Part shown: in pieces, positions 43,089-51,504 of the stretch
Position numbering within the stretch: position 1 is the stretch's first letter
Layout of the letters: each line of letters opens with the position of its first letter
DNA from: Deltaproteobacteria bacterium
Lineage (GTDB): Bacteria > Desulfobacterota > Syntrophia > Syntrophales > UBA2192
Reading direction: 5' to 3'
DNA: 64,000 nucleotides
NCBI GenBank assembly: GCA_012728915.1
Contig: JAAYEC010000004.1
Coordinates: 47,026 to 111,025, forward strand
Made by a program: the position numbers and the translations under genes
The notes under the pieces: generated by a model
Database searches by the model: none
Seen by the model: the letters and a program-made list of their open reading frames with translations, nothing else
What the model was told of the DNA's origin: nothing

Positions 43089-43113
43089 GGCGGCTTTCGG
43101 GCCGCCTTTTTTT
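43089..43113 (+). terminator. Terminator at the end of the element's gene train
   Basis: GGCGGC (43089-43094) pairs with GCCGCC (43101-43106) and is followed by seven T residues. Confidence 0.85.
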
Positions 43114-43139
43114 GTTTGACGCCTGCGGCCCAAGGGCCG

Positions 43140-43164
43140 GCCGGGTAGCATACAGGGTAGCACG
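43140..43164 (+). repeat. 25-bp terminal repeat, right copy
   Basis: Identical to 34972-34996, with two GGGTAGCA units 4 bp apart. It lies 47 bp inside the right att copy and is probably an integrase arm site. Confidence 0.7.
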
Positions 43165-43168
43165 GCCC

Positions 43169-43201
43169 AAAAAAGAGGGCTAGGCAAAAATGCCTAACCC
43201 C
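43169..43201 (-). terminator. Element-borne terminator for tRNA-Arg
   Basis: GGGCTAGGC (43177-43185) and GCCTAACCC (43192-43200) form a stem with one mismatch. The plus-strand A-run before it gives the U-tail on the minus strand, just downstream of tRNA-Arg. The element thus replaces the chromosomal terminator it displaced. Confidence 0.65.
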
Positions 43202-43211
43202 TTGATTTTAT

Positions 43212-43288
43212 TGGCGGGCGATCTGGGGCTCGAACCCAGGACCTTTGGTTCCGGAGACCAACGCTCTATCCTGCTGAGCTAACCGCCC
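43212..43288 (-). tRNA. tRNA-Arg (anticodon CCG), CCA encoded
   Basis: On the minus strand GGGCGGT pairs with ATCGCCC, followed by discriminator G and an encoded CCA. TTGGT/ACCAA closes the anticodon loop CTCCGGA, giving CCG. The T-arm is CTGGG-TTCGAGC-CCCAG. Its 3' 47 bp double as the right att site. It remains intact after insertion. Confidence 0.96.
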
Positions 43289-43561
43289 GCGTCCTGTCGT
43301 GTGCCGGCAAATGGAAACCGGGTCGGACCGGTGAACTCGTTCCCAGGCCGCACCCGGATGATGCTTTGTAGCATGTCCGGCAAAATATGTGAAGACCCGG
43401 GAGCGAAAATTTTTCAACCTCCGCCTTGACCGCAGTTTCCCGCCCGATCCTTACGAATGGGTCCCTATGAAGGGATCGGGACGGTCTGCCCGGCGGTACG
43501 CCGGGCGCTCAAGGAAGAGGCAAACGAAAGCCCGGCACGCCTTTCGGGGTCTCCCGACCCC
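43289..43561. other. Region between tRNA-Arg and metF
   Basis: It contains the upstream region of the tRNA gene and an 8-bp GCCCGGCG/CGCCGGGC hairpin at 43488-43506. No gene is seen. Confidence 0.4.
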
Positions 43562-44425
43562 TCAGAGGGCCAACTCGCGGACGATCGTCCGCGCCGCGCG
43601 ACTCCGGTTCATCGTGCAGATGTGAAGGCCGCAGACCTCGTTGCGGACGAGGTCCCAGGCCTGGTCCTGCGCGTACTCGATACCGTACTTTTCCACCTCG
43701 CCGGGCTTGTCCTGCAGCCGGCAGAGCCTCTCTCCGAGGGCCGGGGGGATCTTCGACCCGCAGAGCTCCGTGATGCGCAGGATCTGCCTGTAGTTGAGGA
43801 TGGGGAAGATCCCGGGGATGACGGGCACCCGGATCTTCATCGCCATCACCCGGTCCCGGAACCGGTAGAAGTCGTCGTTGTGGAAGAAGAGCTGTGTGAC
43901 GATGAAGTCGGCCCCGGCGTCCACCTTGCGCTTGAGGTTCTTCAGGTCGTCCTCGACGCTCGGCGCCTCGGGATGCCCCTCGGGGTAGCCCGCCACGCCG
44001 ATGGAGAAGGCGCCGTGCGCCTTGATGAACTCGACGAGTTCGTTGGCGAACCCGAACCCCCCCTCGGGCCGGACGAAACGCTCCTCCCCCCGGGGCGGGT
44101 CGCCGCGCAGGGCGAGGATGTTCTCGATGTTCTGTGCCTTCATGTCCTCGAGGATGCGGGCGATGTCGTCCCGCGAGGACGCCACGCAGGTCAGGTGGGC
44201 GAGGGCCTCGCTGCGGATCTCGTTTTTGACGCGCGAGGCGATCTCGATCGTCTTGTCCCGCGTCCCGCCGCCGGCCCCGTAGGTGACGGAGATGAAGTCG
44301 GGCTTGAGCTCCTCGAGCTCGGCGATCGTCGCGAAGAGGCTCTCCAGGTTTCCCTCGCGCACGGGCGGGAAGACCTCGAAGGAGAGCGTGCGCTTTTTCT
44401 GATTGAACAGGTCCCGGATCAGCAT
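43562..44425 (-). CDS. metF: 5,10-methylenetetrahydrofolate reductase
   Basis: A 287-aa FAD-binding TIM-barrel enzyme making 5-methyl-THF for methionine synthesis and, in acetogens and syntrophs, the Wood-Ljungdahl methyl branch. SFEVFPP at the N-terminus, SVTYGAGG, the GDPP loop, the FFHNDDFYRF FAD/folate region and VPVIPGIFPI are in expected order. The ATG at 44425 follows AGGGAAGG; longer readings cross a low-quality upstream region. No metV partner is adjacent. Confidence 0.95.
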   Translation of the reverse strand: MLIRDLFNQKKRTLSFEVFPPVREGNLESLFATIAELEELKPDFISVTYGAGGGTRDKTIEIASRVKNEIRSEALAHLTCVASSRDDIARILEDMKAQNIENILALRGDPPRGEERFVRPEGGFGFANELVEFIKAHGAFSIGVAGYPEGHPEAPSVEDDLKNLKRKVDAGADFIVTQLFFHNDDFYRFRDRVMAMKIRVPVIPGIFPILNYRQILRITELCGSKIPPALGERLCRLQDKPGEVEKYGIEYAQDQAWDLVRNEVCGLHICTMNRSRAARTIVRELAL

Positions 44426-44561
44426 GGCCTTCCCTGCGTGAAATTGCCTGTGTAAATGGCACTTCGGGCCGGTTCTGTCAACCCCTTTTCTCGAACGCCG
44501 GTGTTGTGGAACGGCCGGAAATCTGATAGATTCGGCACGGTTGAGGCATGCCGGGTTCGAA

Positions 44562-46673
44562 ATGACAAGACTCTTCACAGCCATTCTTCCCGCAACGCTG
44601 CTCCTGGCGGGGCTTCTGGCAGCCCCCGCCTGGGGGCTCGTCTACGTGTCCAACATCCGCCACTGGGCCGCGCCGGACTACACGCGCGTCGTCATCGACA
44701 CGAGCGACGAGGCGACCTACGCCGTGGCCAAGGAAGGCCGCCGGCTGACCCTGACGGTGAAGAAGGCCGACGTCGCCGAGGACGTCCCCCTGCAGAGCTT
44801 CCTGAACAAGCCCGGCATCGAGAAGATCGACGTCATGACGCTGCCCGACGAGAGCGTCCGCATCGAGATCACCCTCACGCAGGACGTGGAGGCGAAGGTC
44901 TTCAAGCTCAAGAAGTTCCTCGACAAGCCCAACCGCATCGTCATCGACCTGCAGTTCCCCGAGGTCGAGGAGAAGGAGAGCCTCAACCGCCAGGAGGTCA
45001 AGAAGCTCCAGAAGGCGAAGATCGTCGTCGTCGACGCGGGGCACGGCGGCGAAGACCCCGGGGCCGTGGGCAAGATGGGGACGCGCGAGAAGGACGTCGT
45101 CCTCAAGATTGCGAAGAAGCTGCGCGACAACCTCAACAGGCGCGAGGGCTACCAGGCCTTCCTCACGCGGACGGGCGACTACTATGTCCCCTTCAAAAAA
45201 CGCCTCAAGATCGCCCGGGACTACGGGGCCGACGTCTTCGTCAGCATCCACGCCGACGCCGTCCGCAACCGCACCATCCGCGGGGGCTCGGCCTACATCC
45301 TCTCCACGGGAGGCGCGACGAACGAGGCGGCGAGGCTGCTGGCCCGCAAGGAGAACCTCGCCGACGTGATCGGCGGCTGGGCCAACGACGACGCGATCGA
45401 CGAGACCGACATCATCACCCTCGACATGGTGATGACCAACACGATCAACCGCTCCCGCGAGCTGGCGCAGCTCTCGCTCAGGAGCATGTCCGACATCAAC
45501 ACCCTGAAGTTCAACACGGTCCAGGGGGCCCCCTTCAGGGTCTTGAAAATGCCGGAGATCCCCTCGGTGCTCATCGAGACGGCCTTCATCTCGAACCCCG
45601 TGGAGGAGAAGCTGCTGCGGACGCCCGCCTTTCAGGACGAGATGGCCGGGGCCATCGCGCAGGCGATCGTGCGGTTCATCCCCAACGGCCCGCCGGCCGT
45701 GCCGGTGCAGCATGCCCGTGCGGAGGAGAAGGCGGCTCCGGCCGCCGGGGGGGAGGAAAAGGCCGGCAAGCCGCGCCAGCGGGAGGGCCGCGCCCTTGAG
45801 AAGGGCAGGGAGGGAGACGAGGCGGCCCCGGCGAAGAAGGCCGCCAGGGCCCCGGCCGCCGAAGGGGCCCGGTCGAAGAAGAACGACCCGGTCACCTATC
45901 GCGTGAAGAAGGGCGATACGCTGGAGAAGATCGCGGCGGCGCACGGCACGACGGCCGGCGAGCTTGCCAGAATCAACCACCTGAAGCTCAGGGATCCCCT
46001 CTGGGTCGACCGGAAGCTCAGGATCCCGGCGCCCCCGGCGAAAGAGGAGGAGAAGGGGTCCCCCGAGACCTTCCCCTACCGCGTGCAGAGGGGCGACACG
46101 CTGGAGAGGATCGCCCTGAAGCACCACACCACGGTCCGCACCCTGCGGACCCTCAACCACCTGAAGGCCGGCGAGAGCCCGGCACCCGGGCGCAGGCTCA
46201 AGGTGCCCGTCGAAAAACTCGACGACGAGATGGCGGCGGAGCCTGCTCCGGGCCCGAAGGGGGCGGCCGCGAAGAAATCGGGGGGCTCCGGGCAGGCGCC
46301 GAAAACAGCGGCGTACAAGGTTCGCAGGGGCGACACCCTCGAGAAGATCGCCGCCCGCCACGACACGACAGTGGGCGAGCTCCTCAAGCTCAACAACATG
46401 AGGCTGAGGGATCCCCTCTACGTGGACCGCAGGCTGAAAGTTCCCTCCGTCGAAAAGGAAAAGGAGCGGGAGGCCCCTGCCGAGAAGAAGGCGGTCTCGA
46501 AGCCCAGGAAGAAGAACGCGACCTACACGGTCCGCAGGGGCGACACCCTCGAGAAGATCGCCGTGAAGCACAACACGACGATCGCGGCCCTGCTCAAGGC
46601 CAACAAGATCAGGCCCAACGACCCGCTGTACGTAAATCGGAAGTTGATTATTCCCCCGGAAGAAGATATTTAA
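44562..46673 (+). CDS. N-acetylmuramoyl-L-alanine amidase with AMIN and four LysM domains
   Basis: A 703-aa exported amidase that cleaves septal peptidoglycan. A signal peptide is followed by an AMIN localisation domain (about 25-145) and an Amidase_3 catalytic domain (about 155-385). Zinc ligands lie in VVDAGHGGEDPGA, the SIHADA motif and the Glu-containing LIETAFISN segment. A charged Ala/Lys-rich linker is followed by four LysM repeats, each starting with a [KR][KR]GDTLE[KR]IA motif. Four C-terminal LysMs are more than usual for AmiC-type enzymes. The start is uncertain: ATG 44562 lacks a strong ribosome site, and a TTG at 44541 is in frame. Confidence 0.94.
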   Translation: MTRLFTAILPATLLLAGLLAAPAWGLVYVSNIRHWAAPDYTRVVIDTSDEATYAVAKEGRRLTLTVKKADVAEDVPLQSFLNKPGIEKIDVMTLPDESVRIEITLTQDVEAKVFKLKKFLDKPNRIVIDLQFPEVEEKESLNRQEVKKLQKAKIVVVDAGHGGEDPGAVGKMGTREKDVVLKIAKKLRDNLNRREGYQAFLTRTGDYYVPFKKRLKIARDYGADVFVSIHADAVRNRTIRGGSAYILSTGGATNEAARLLARKENLADVIGGWANDDAIDETDIITLDMVMTNTINRSRELAQLSLRSMSDINTLKFNTVQGAPFRVLKMPEIPSVLIETAFISNPVEEKLLRTPAFQDEMAGAIAQAIVRFIPNGPPAVPVQHARAEEKAAPAAGGEEKAGKPRQREGRALEKGREGDEAAPAKKAARAPAAEGARSKKNDPVTYRVKKGDTLEKIAAAHGTTAGELARINHLKLRDPLWVDRKLRIPAPPAKEEEKGSPETFPYRVQRGDTLERIALKHHTTVRTLRTLNHLKAGESPAPGRRLKVPVEKLDDEMAAEPAPGPKGAAAKKSGGSGQAPKTAAYKVRRGDTLEKIAARHDTTVGELLKLNNMRLRDPLYVDRRLKVPSVEKEKEREAPAEKKAVSKPRKKNATYTVRRGDTLEKIAVKHNTTIAALLKANKIRPNDPLYVNRKLIIPPEEDI

Positions 46674-46795
46674 CAAAACCGGGCAATAGGCACAGGGCAG
46701 AAGGCCCAAGGCAAGAAACCGGGGAGCAGGAGGATGGAGGGTTCCCTCTGACCTTCTCACCTTCTCGACGTCTTCTTTATACCCAGGGGTCTGTC
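46674..46795. other. Intergenic region with CT-rich repeat
   Basis: A purine-rich tract (about 46690-46740) is followed by CCTTCTCACCTTCTCGACG, another copy of the intergenic low-complexity style. No gene. Confidence 0.4.
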
Positions 46796-47857
46796 ATGTC
46801 GAATCGTCCTGTCCGGTCCGCAGGGGTCATCTGTCTTCTCGTCCTGTTTGCGATTGTCGCCTGCGGCCCCGGCCTCACCGCCGACGAGCAGCAGTACGTC
46901 CGGGCCCACGACGAGCCGGGGGTCGCGGGGTTCGTGAAGAAGCTTTTCTCCCGCTACTTCTTTGCTTCGTCCCTCAGCAGCCGTCCCGACCGGGTTTTCC
47001 AGGGCCACACGTCGATCGTCTGGACCGTGGATTTCGCCCCCGACGGAAAGACCCTCGCCTCGGGCGGCGCCGACAAGGACATCATCGTCTGGAATGCGGA
47101 GACCGGCGTGCCCGTGCATACCCTTCGCGCGCACTCGGAGACGGTCATGCGCGTTGCCTTCAGCCCCGACGGCAGGATTCTCGCCTCGGGCGCGCAGGAC
47201 CGGCTCATCCACCTCTGGGACACGGCCTCGGGAACCCTCATCGGGACCCTCGCCGGGCATGACGGCTGGGTCGTGTCCCTGGCCTTCAGCCCCGACGGCA
47301 AACGGCTTGCCTCGGCCAGCAACGACCGCCGCATCATCCTGTGGGACATGGCGCAGCGCCGCATCGAAAAAGTCCTAGAGGGACACGGCGACGTCGTGGA
47401 CGCCGTGTCCTTCAGCCCCGACGGCAAGCGGCTCGCCTCGGGGGGCGACGACAACGCGGTGATCGTATGGGACGTGCAGAAGGGCGAGCCCCTGATGACC
47501 CTCCAGGGTCACACCAGCTTCCTCAAGGCCGTCTCCTACGCGCCGGACGGCAGGACGATCGCCTCGGCGGGACTCGACCAGAAGATCATCCTGTGGGACG
47601 CCGCAACGGGCAGGCGGATCCGAACCCTCGCCGGACAGGACAGCATGATCTTCTGCATCGGATGGACCCGCGACGGAAGCCGCCTGGCCAGCGGGGGCAA
47701 CAGCATCCTCATCTGGGATGCCGCCGGCGGGGAAATCCTGCGAAGCATCCGGAGCTTTTATGGGTTCGTCAACGGGGTGTCCTTCAGCCCCGACGGCAGA
47801 CACCTCGCCACGGCACAGTACGACAAGACGGTCCTGCTGTTCGACCGGGTCCCCTGA
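46796..47857 (+). CDS. WD40-repeat lipoprotein
   Basis: A 353-aa beta-propeller protein with a lipoprotein-like signal (IVACGP). About seven WD repeats follow from residue 65, many with the FSPDGK[RT]LASG and IxLWD signatures. It should act as a scaffold in the periplasm or on the outer membrane; partners unknown. AGGGG precedes the ATG. Confidence 0.9.
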   Translation: MSNRPVRSAGVICLLVLFAIVACGPGLTADEQQYVRAHDEPGVAGFVKKLFSRYFFASSLSSRPDRVFQGHTSIVWTVDFAPDGKTLASGGADKDIIVWNAETGVPVHTLRAHSETVMRVAFSPDGRILASGAQDRLIHLWDTASGTLIGTLAGHDGWVVSLAFSPDGKRLASASNDRRIILWDMAQRRIEKVLEGHGDVVDAVSFSPDGKRLASGGDDNAVIVWDVQKGEPLMTLQGHTSFLKAVSYAPDGRTIASAGLDQKIILWDAATGRRIRTLAGQDSMIFCIGWTRDGSRLASGGNSILIWDAAGGEILRSIRSFYGFVNGVSFSPDGRHLATAQYDKTVLLFDRVP

Positions 47858-48048
47858 CAGGGCCCTTCTTTCCGCCCGGGAATTGGATTGATTTTCTTGG
47901 CACCCTCTGGTATAGAGACCGGTGCCAGAGGCCCGTTCTTCAAAAATATATAATGAAAACAGGGTAATGGCGTGCCGGCCGCCTGACGAAGAAAACGGGA
48001 ATGTCCGCGCGGAAGGCGGCGGCCCTCAATGCAAACCAGGAGGCGGCC

Positions 48049-48696
48049 ATGTTTGTCGGGCGGCGGATGACGCGAAACGTCGTCTCGGTGACGAAGGACG
48101 CCAGCGTCCTGCACGTGCGCAATCTTCTCCGGGAGAAGGACATCAACCAGGTCCCCGTCGTCGAGGGCCGCAGGGTCATCGGCGTCATCACGGACGGTGA
48201 CATCCGCGAGTACTCGGCCTCGCCGGCCAGCACCCTGTCCGTTCACGAGCTGAATTACCTGCTGTCGGAGATGAAGGCCGGGGACATCATGACGGCAAAC
48301 CCCGTCACGGTGGGCCCCGAGACGCCGGTCGAGGAGGCGGCGAAGATCCTCAACGAGAGGCGGATCGGCTGCCTGCCCGTCGTGAAGGACGGCGAACTGG
48401 CGGGCATCATCACCACCTGCGACATGCTCAACGTCCTGCTCGAGGTGATGGGCGTGGGCACGCGCAGCTCGCGCATCGAACTCTCCATCCCGAGCGACAT
48501 GGGAGAAATTTGCAATATCGCCGCCATCGTCAAGGAACTGGGGCTCTCGATCATGTCCATGGTCTCCACCGTTCACGAGACCGAACCGGCGACGCGCTTC
48601 TCGGTCCTGCGGGTGAACACGGACGACATCCGCGAGCTCTGCAGGGTGCTCCGCGGCGCGGGATACAGGGTCACCACGAAATATGAAGAGCAATAA
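48049..48696 (+). CDS. CBS-domain pair protein with C-terminal ACT-like domain (AcuB-like)
   Basis: A 215-aa protein. Two CBS domains (about 1-60 and 75-135) have the VPVVEGRRVIGVITDGDI and LPVVKDGELAGIITTCDM signatures. An ACT-like domain (about 145-215) follows. Such proteins bind adenine nucleotides and modulate partner enzymes, similar to AcuB. Start at 48049 is preferred because AGGAGG lies six bases upstream; a longer in-frame reading begins at 48001. Confidence 0.87.
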   Translation: MFVGRRMTRNVVSVTKDASVLHVRNLLREKDINQVPVVEGRRVIGVITDGDIREYSASPASTLSVHELNYLLSEMKAGDIMTANPVTVGPETPVEEAAKILNERRIGCLPVVKDGELAGIITTCDMLNVLLEVMGVGTRSSRIELSIPSDMGEICNIAAIVKELGLSIMSMVSTVHETEPATRFSVLRVNTDDIRELCRVLRGAGYRVTTKYEEQ

Positions 48697-48717
48697 CCAC
48701 CGGGCAGAGACGGATTC

Positions 48718-48758
48718 AGGGCTGAAGGAACCCACAGGGGGCGTTTAGCCCTTTTTTT
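48718..48758 (+). terminator. Possible terminator after the CBS gene
   Basis: AGGGCT (48718-48723) pairs with AGCCCT (48747-48752) across a long loop that can itself pair (CCC with GGG), followed by seven T residues. Confidence 0.6.
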
Positions 48759-48796
48759 ATGCCGGGAGAACAGATGAAAGGGGAGGTTTTATCCGT

Positions 48797-50032
48797 ATGA
48801 GCAATGAGAATCTCGAGAGCAAACGTTGGTTGATTGCAGGAGCTGCCATCATCATGCAGCTCTGCCTGGGGACGGTCTATGCCTGGTCCGTCTTCAAACT
48901 CCCGCTGATGAAGGCCCACGGCTGGAGCGACTTCGAGGTGTCCTCCACCATGATGATCCTCATGGCCGTCATCGGCGTATCCGCCGCCTTCGGCGGGACC
49001 CTCGTCGACAAGAAGGGCCCCCGCTTCGTGGCGTCGATCGGCGGCATTCTCTTCGGCTCCGGCGTGCTGCTCGCCGGTTTCGCCGACCAGGTCGGGAACC
49101 TGTTCCTGCTGTACCTGGGGTTCGGCATCATCGGCGGCCTGGGCAACGGCTTCGGCTACGTCACGCCCATCGCGACGCTGATCCGCTGGTTCCCCGACAA
49201 GCGCGGCCTCATCACGGGTCTGGCCGTCATGGGCTTCGGGGCCGGCGCCTTCTTCATGGGCAAGATCGCCCCCGGGATGGTCAACGACATGGGTGTCGCC
49301 CAGACGTTCTACATCTGGGGCCTGATCTTCCTGGTCGTCGTCACGGGATGCGCCCAGTTCTACAAGAACCCGCCCAAGGGCTGGTTGCCCGCCGGCTGGA
49401 CGCCCCCGACCACGACCGTCTCCGCAGCCGACTCCTTCACTTTCGAGGAGGCCGTGAGGCGACCCCAGTGGTGGATGCTCTGGGGCATGCTGTTCCTGAA
49501 CGTCTCGGCGGGCCTGGGCCTCATCTCCCAGCTCTCGCCCCTGGCCCAGGACGTTGTCCGGAAGGCGACCCCCGGAATCAGCCCGGCTGAGCTCGCCGTG
49601 GCCGGCGGCACGATCCTCGCGATCGCCTCGATCTTCAACGGTCTCGGGCGTCTCTTCTGGGCCTCGCTGTCCGACAAGATCGGCCGGAAGATGGTCTTCA
49701 TGGTCATGTTCGCCAGTCAGGCGGCCCTCTACATCTTCCTGCCGCAGATCAGCAACGTGATGCTCTTCACGGTCATCGCGTGCTACCTGCTGGCCTGCTA
49801 CGGCGGCGGATTCGCGACCATGCCCCCCTTCACGGCCGACTCCTTCGGCCCGGGCTACATCGGGAAGGTCTACGGCATGATGCTCACGGCCTGGGCCTGC
49901 GCCGGTGTCGTGGGGCCCTTCGTCTTCGCGAAAATCCCCGGCATCGCCCTGTACGTGGCGGCAGGGCTGCTGATCGCGGGCTTCGTCATCGCGCTCGTCT
50001 ACACCCGTCCGGCCCACAAGGCGAAAGCCTGA
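48797..50032 (+). CDS. OFA-family major facilitator (oxalate/formate antiporter type)
   Basis: A 411-aa transporter with 12 hydrophobic segments. The N-terminal RWLIAGAAIIMQLCLGTVYAWSVF pattern is the hallmark of the oxalate:formate antiporter family. It probably exchanges small carboxylates, which fits formate metabolism encoded further right, but the substrate is not proven. GGGGAGG lies upstream of the ATG. Confidence 0.92.
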   Translation: MSNENLESKRWLIAGAAIIMQLCLGTVYAWSVFKLPLMKAHGWSDFEVSSTMMILMAVIGVSAAFGGTLVDKKGPRFVASIGGILFGSGVLLAGFADQVGNLFLLYLGFGIIGGLGNGFGYVTPIATLIRWFPDKRGLITGLAVMGFGAGAFFMGKIAPGMVNDMGVAQTFYIWGLIFLVVVTGCAQFYKNPPKGWLPAGWTPPTTTVSAADSFTFEEAVRRPQWWMLWGMLFLNVSAGLGLISQLSPLAQDVVRKATPGISPAELAVAGGTILAIASIFNGLGRLFWASLSDKIGRKMVFMVMFASQAALYIFLPQISNVMLFTVIACYLLACYGGGFATMPPFTADSFGPGYIGKVYGMMLTAWACAGVVGPFVFAKIPGIALYVAAGLLIAGFVIALVYTRPAHKAKA

Positions 50033-50063
50033 GAAAGGGAAGCGGGGGACAGGCAAGGCGGAA

Positions 50064-50103
50064 AAAAGGAAGGCGGGTTTCGCACCTGCCTTCCTTTTTT
50101 TAT
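50064..50103 (+). terminator. Rho-independent terminator of the OFA gene
   Basis: AAGGAAGGCGGG and CCTGCCTTCC arms, with one mismatch, are followed by a T-run ending near 50101. Confidence 0.8.
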
Positions 50104-50399
50104 GGGTTTTCCGACCCGATACCGCGATCCCCGGACCTGACGCCTTCCGGGGGGCATTCACCCCCCCCTTGCGTCTCCTTTGCGCGAGAGATTGCGTCAT
50201 AATGTCATTGCGAGCCCCTTTCCCAAACGGGGTCCAGGACTCGTCATGACGAGAACCGACGATGACACCGCCTCGGAGGGGCAAAGAGGCGGATTTTTCT
50301 TGCATCTTGCGAGTTTGTGATTTAGGCATCTCAAGGGGAATTTTGCGATGGTGCTTCGGCGCCTGGCGCCCTCGAGTTCAACGGGAGAGTGACGGACGG
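50104..50399. repeat. Intergenic region with REP-like fragments
   Basis: TGTCATTGCGAG near 50200 is a string typical of widespread extragenic repeats in proteobacteria, here followed by a degenerate copy. GTCATGACGAG near 50240 is a short palindrome. No gene seen. Confidence 0.4.
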
Positions 50400-51488
50400 A
50401 TGGCATTGAGTAATCGGCAACGGCGGAACGTGGCCTTCGGGGTCCTCACGGTTCTTCTGGTCGTGAGCGTTGTGGCGCTGTTCTTCTTCCTCGAGTACCG
50501 CCGCACCCATGTGACCACCGACGATGCCTTCGTGGACGGGCACATCCACATCGTGGCCTCCAAGGTGCCGGGAACGGTGCTGGTCCTGCACGTCAAGGAC
50601 AACGAGCTCGTGAAGAAGGACGACCCAATCCTCGAGATCGACCCCGTGGACTACCGGCTTGCCCTCCAGGAGGCGCAGGCCAGCCTCGAGATGGAGAAGG
50701 CGCGCCTTACCGAGGTCCGCAGCCGCGTTACGACGGCGGGCAAGCAGCTGCTGGAGATCCGGGCCTCCCTGGACGCCGCTCGCTCCGCCCTCAAGGCGCA
50801 GGAGGCGCTCGCCTGGAAGGCCGACCAGGACCTCAAGCGGGCCGAACCCCTCATCAGGGAGCAGATCGTCACCCAGGAGTACTACGACCAGCGGAGAACG
50901 AACAACGAGGTCGCCGTCGCCCAGGTGAAGTCGGCGCGGGAAAATGTCGTACGCCTCGAGGGCTCCGTGGAGGCGCAGAAGTCCCTCATCGTTCAGCTGG
51001 AGGCGGCCGTGGGGCCCCAGCTGGCCCTGATCCAGCAGAAGGAGGCCCTCGCGGAGAAAGCGAAACAGAACCTCGGCTACACGAAGATCGTCGCGCCGGC
51101 CGAGGGGTACGTGACGAAGCGAAGCGCCGAGGTCGGCAACCAGGTGCAGGCGGGCCAGCCCCTGCTGGCCGTCGTTGCGCTGGCCCAGGAAAAGATCTGG
51201 GTGACCGCAAACTACAAGGAGACGGAGCTCAGGGACGTCCGGCCGGGGCAGAAGGTGCAGTTCAGGGTGGACACCTACCCCGGCAAGGTCTTCCGCGGAC
51301 GCGTCAACAGCATCATGGCGGGCACGGGATCGGCGTTTTCCCTGTTCCCGCCCGAGAACGCCACGGGCAACTACGTCAAGATCGTCCAGCGGATTCCCGT
51401 CCGGATCTCCATCGACGAGGCGAGCGACCCGGACCACCTGCTGCGGGTGGGGATGTCCGTCGTCCCCACGATTCTCATCGAACGCTGA
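50400..51488 (+). CDS. emrA: EmrA-type HlyD-family efflux adaptor
   Basis: A 362-aa membrane-fusion protein. One N-terminal transmembrane helix is followed by a split biotinyl-lipoyl domain (VDGHIHIVASKVPGTV and YTKIVAPAEGYV). A long helical hairpin (about 100-215) and beta-barrel follow, including the VTANYKETELRDVRPGQ signature. Pairs with the DHA2 transporter 16 bp downstream to pump hydrophobic compounds out through an outer-membrane channel. Confidence 0.92.
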   Translation: MALSNRQRRNVAFGVLTVLLVVSVVALFFFLEYRRTHVTTDDAFVDGHIHIVASKVPGTVLVLHVKDNELVKKDDPILEIDPVDYRLALQEAQASLEMEKARLTEVRSRVTTAGKQLLEIRASLDAARSALKAQEALAWKADQDLKRAEPLIREQIVTQEYYDQRRTNNEVAVAQVKSARENVVRLEGSVEAQKSLIVQLEAAVGPQLALIQQKEALAEKAKQNLGYTKIVAPAEGYVTKRSAEVGNQVQAGQPLLAVVALAQEKIWVTANYKETELRDVRPGQKVQFRVDTYPGKVFRGRVNSIMAGTGSAFSLFPPENATGNYVKIVQRIPVRISIDEASDPDHLLRVGMSVVPTILIER

Positions 51489-51504
51489 GCGACCCGGGGG
51501 GTTC

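Larger units (their letters stand above)
34801..43258 (+). mobile_element. 8.4-kb tRNA-Arg-integrated element (satellite- or plasmid-like)
   Basis: Bounded by perfect 47-bp direct repeats, with a tyrosine integrase just inside the left end. All genes read rightward: integrase, unknown 212-aa protein, AlpA-like regulator, 63-aa protein, primase-helicase, putative iteron origin, basic 81-aa protein, 252-aa helical protein, degenerate repeat gene, and six or seven tiny genes. Base composition is visibly less GC-rich than the flanks. There are no structural, packaging, conjugation or toxin genes that I recognise. The int-alpA-primase layout resembles phage-inducible chromosomal islands; an integrating plasmid is the alternative. 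The element looks recent: the direct repeats are identical. Confidence 0.9.

Noticed and set aside
43488..43506. Terminator between tRNA-Arg and metF
   Set aside because: Perfect 8-bp hairpin, but no T-run on either strand; kept only as a remark in the gap entry.
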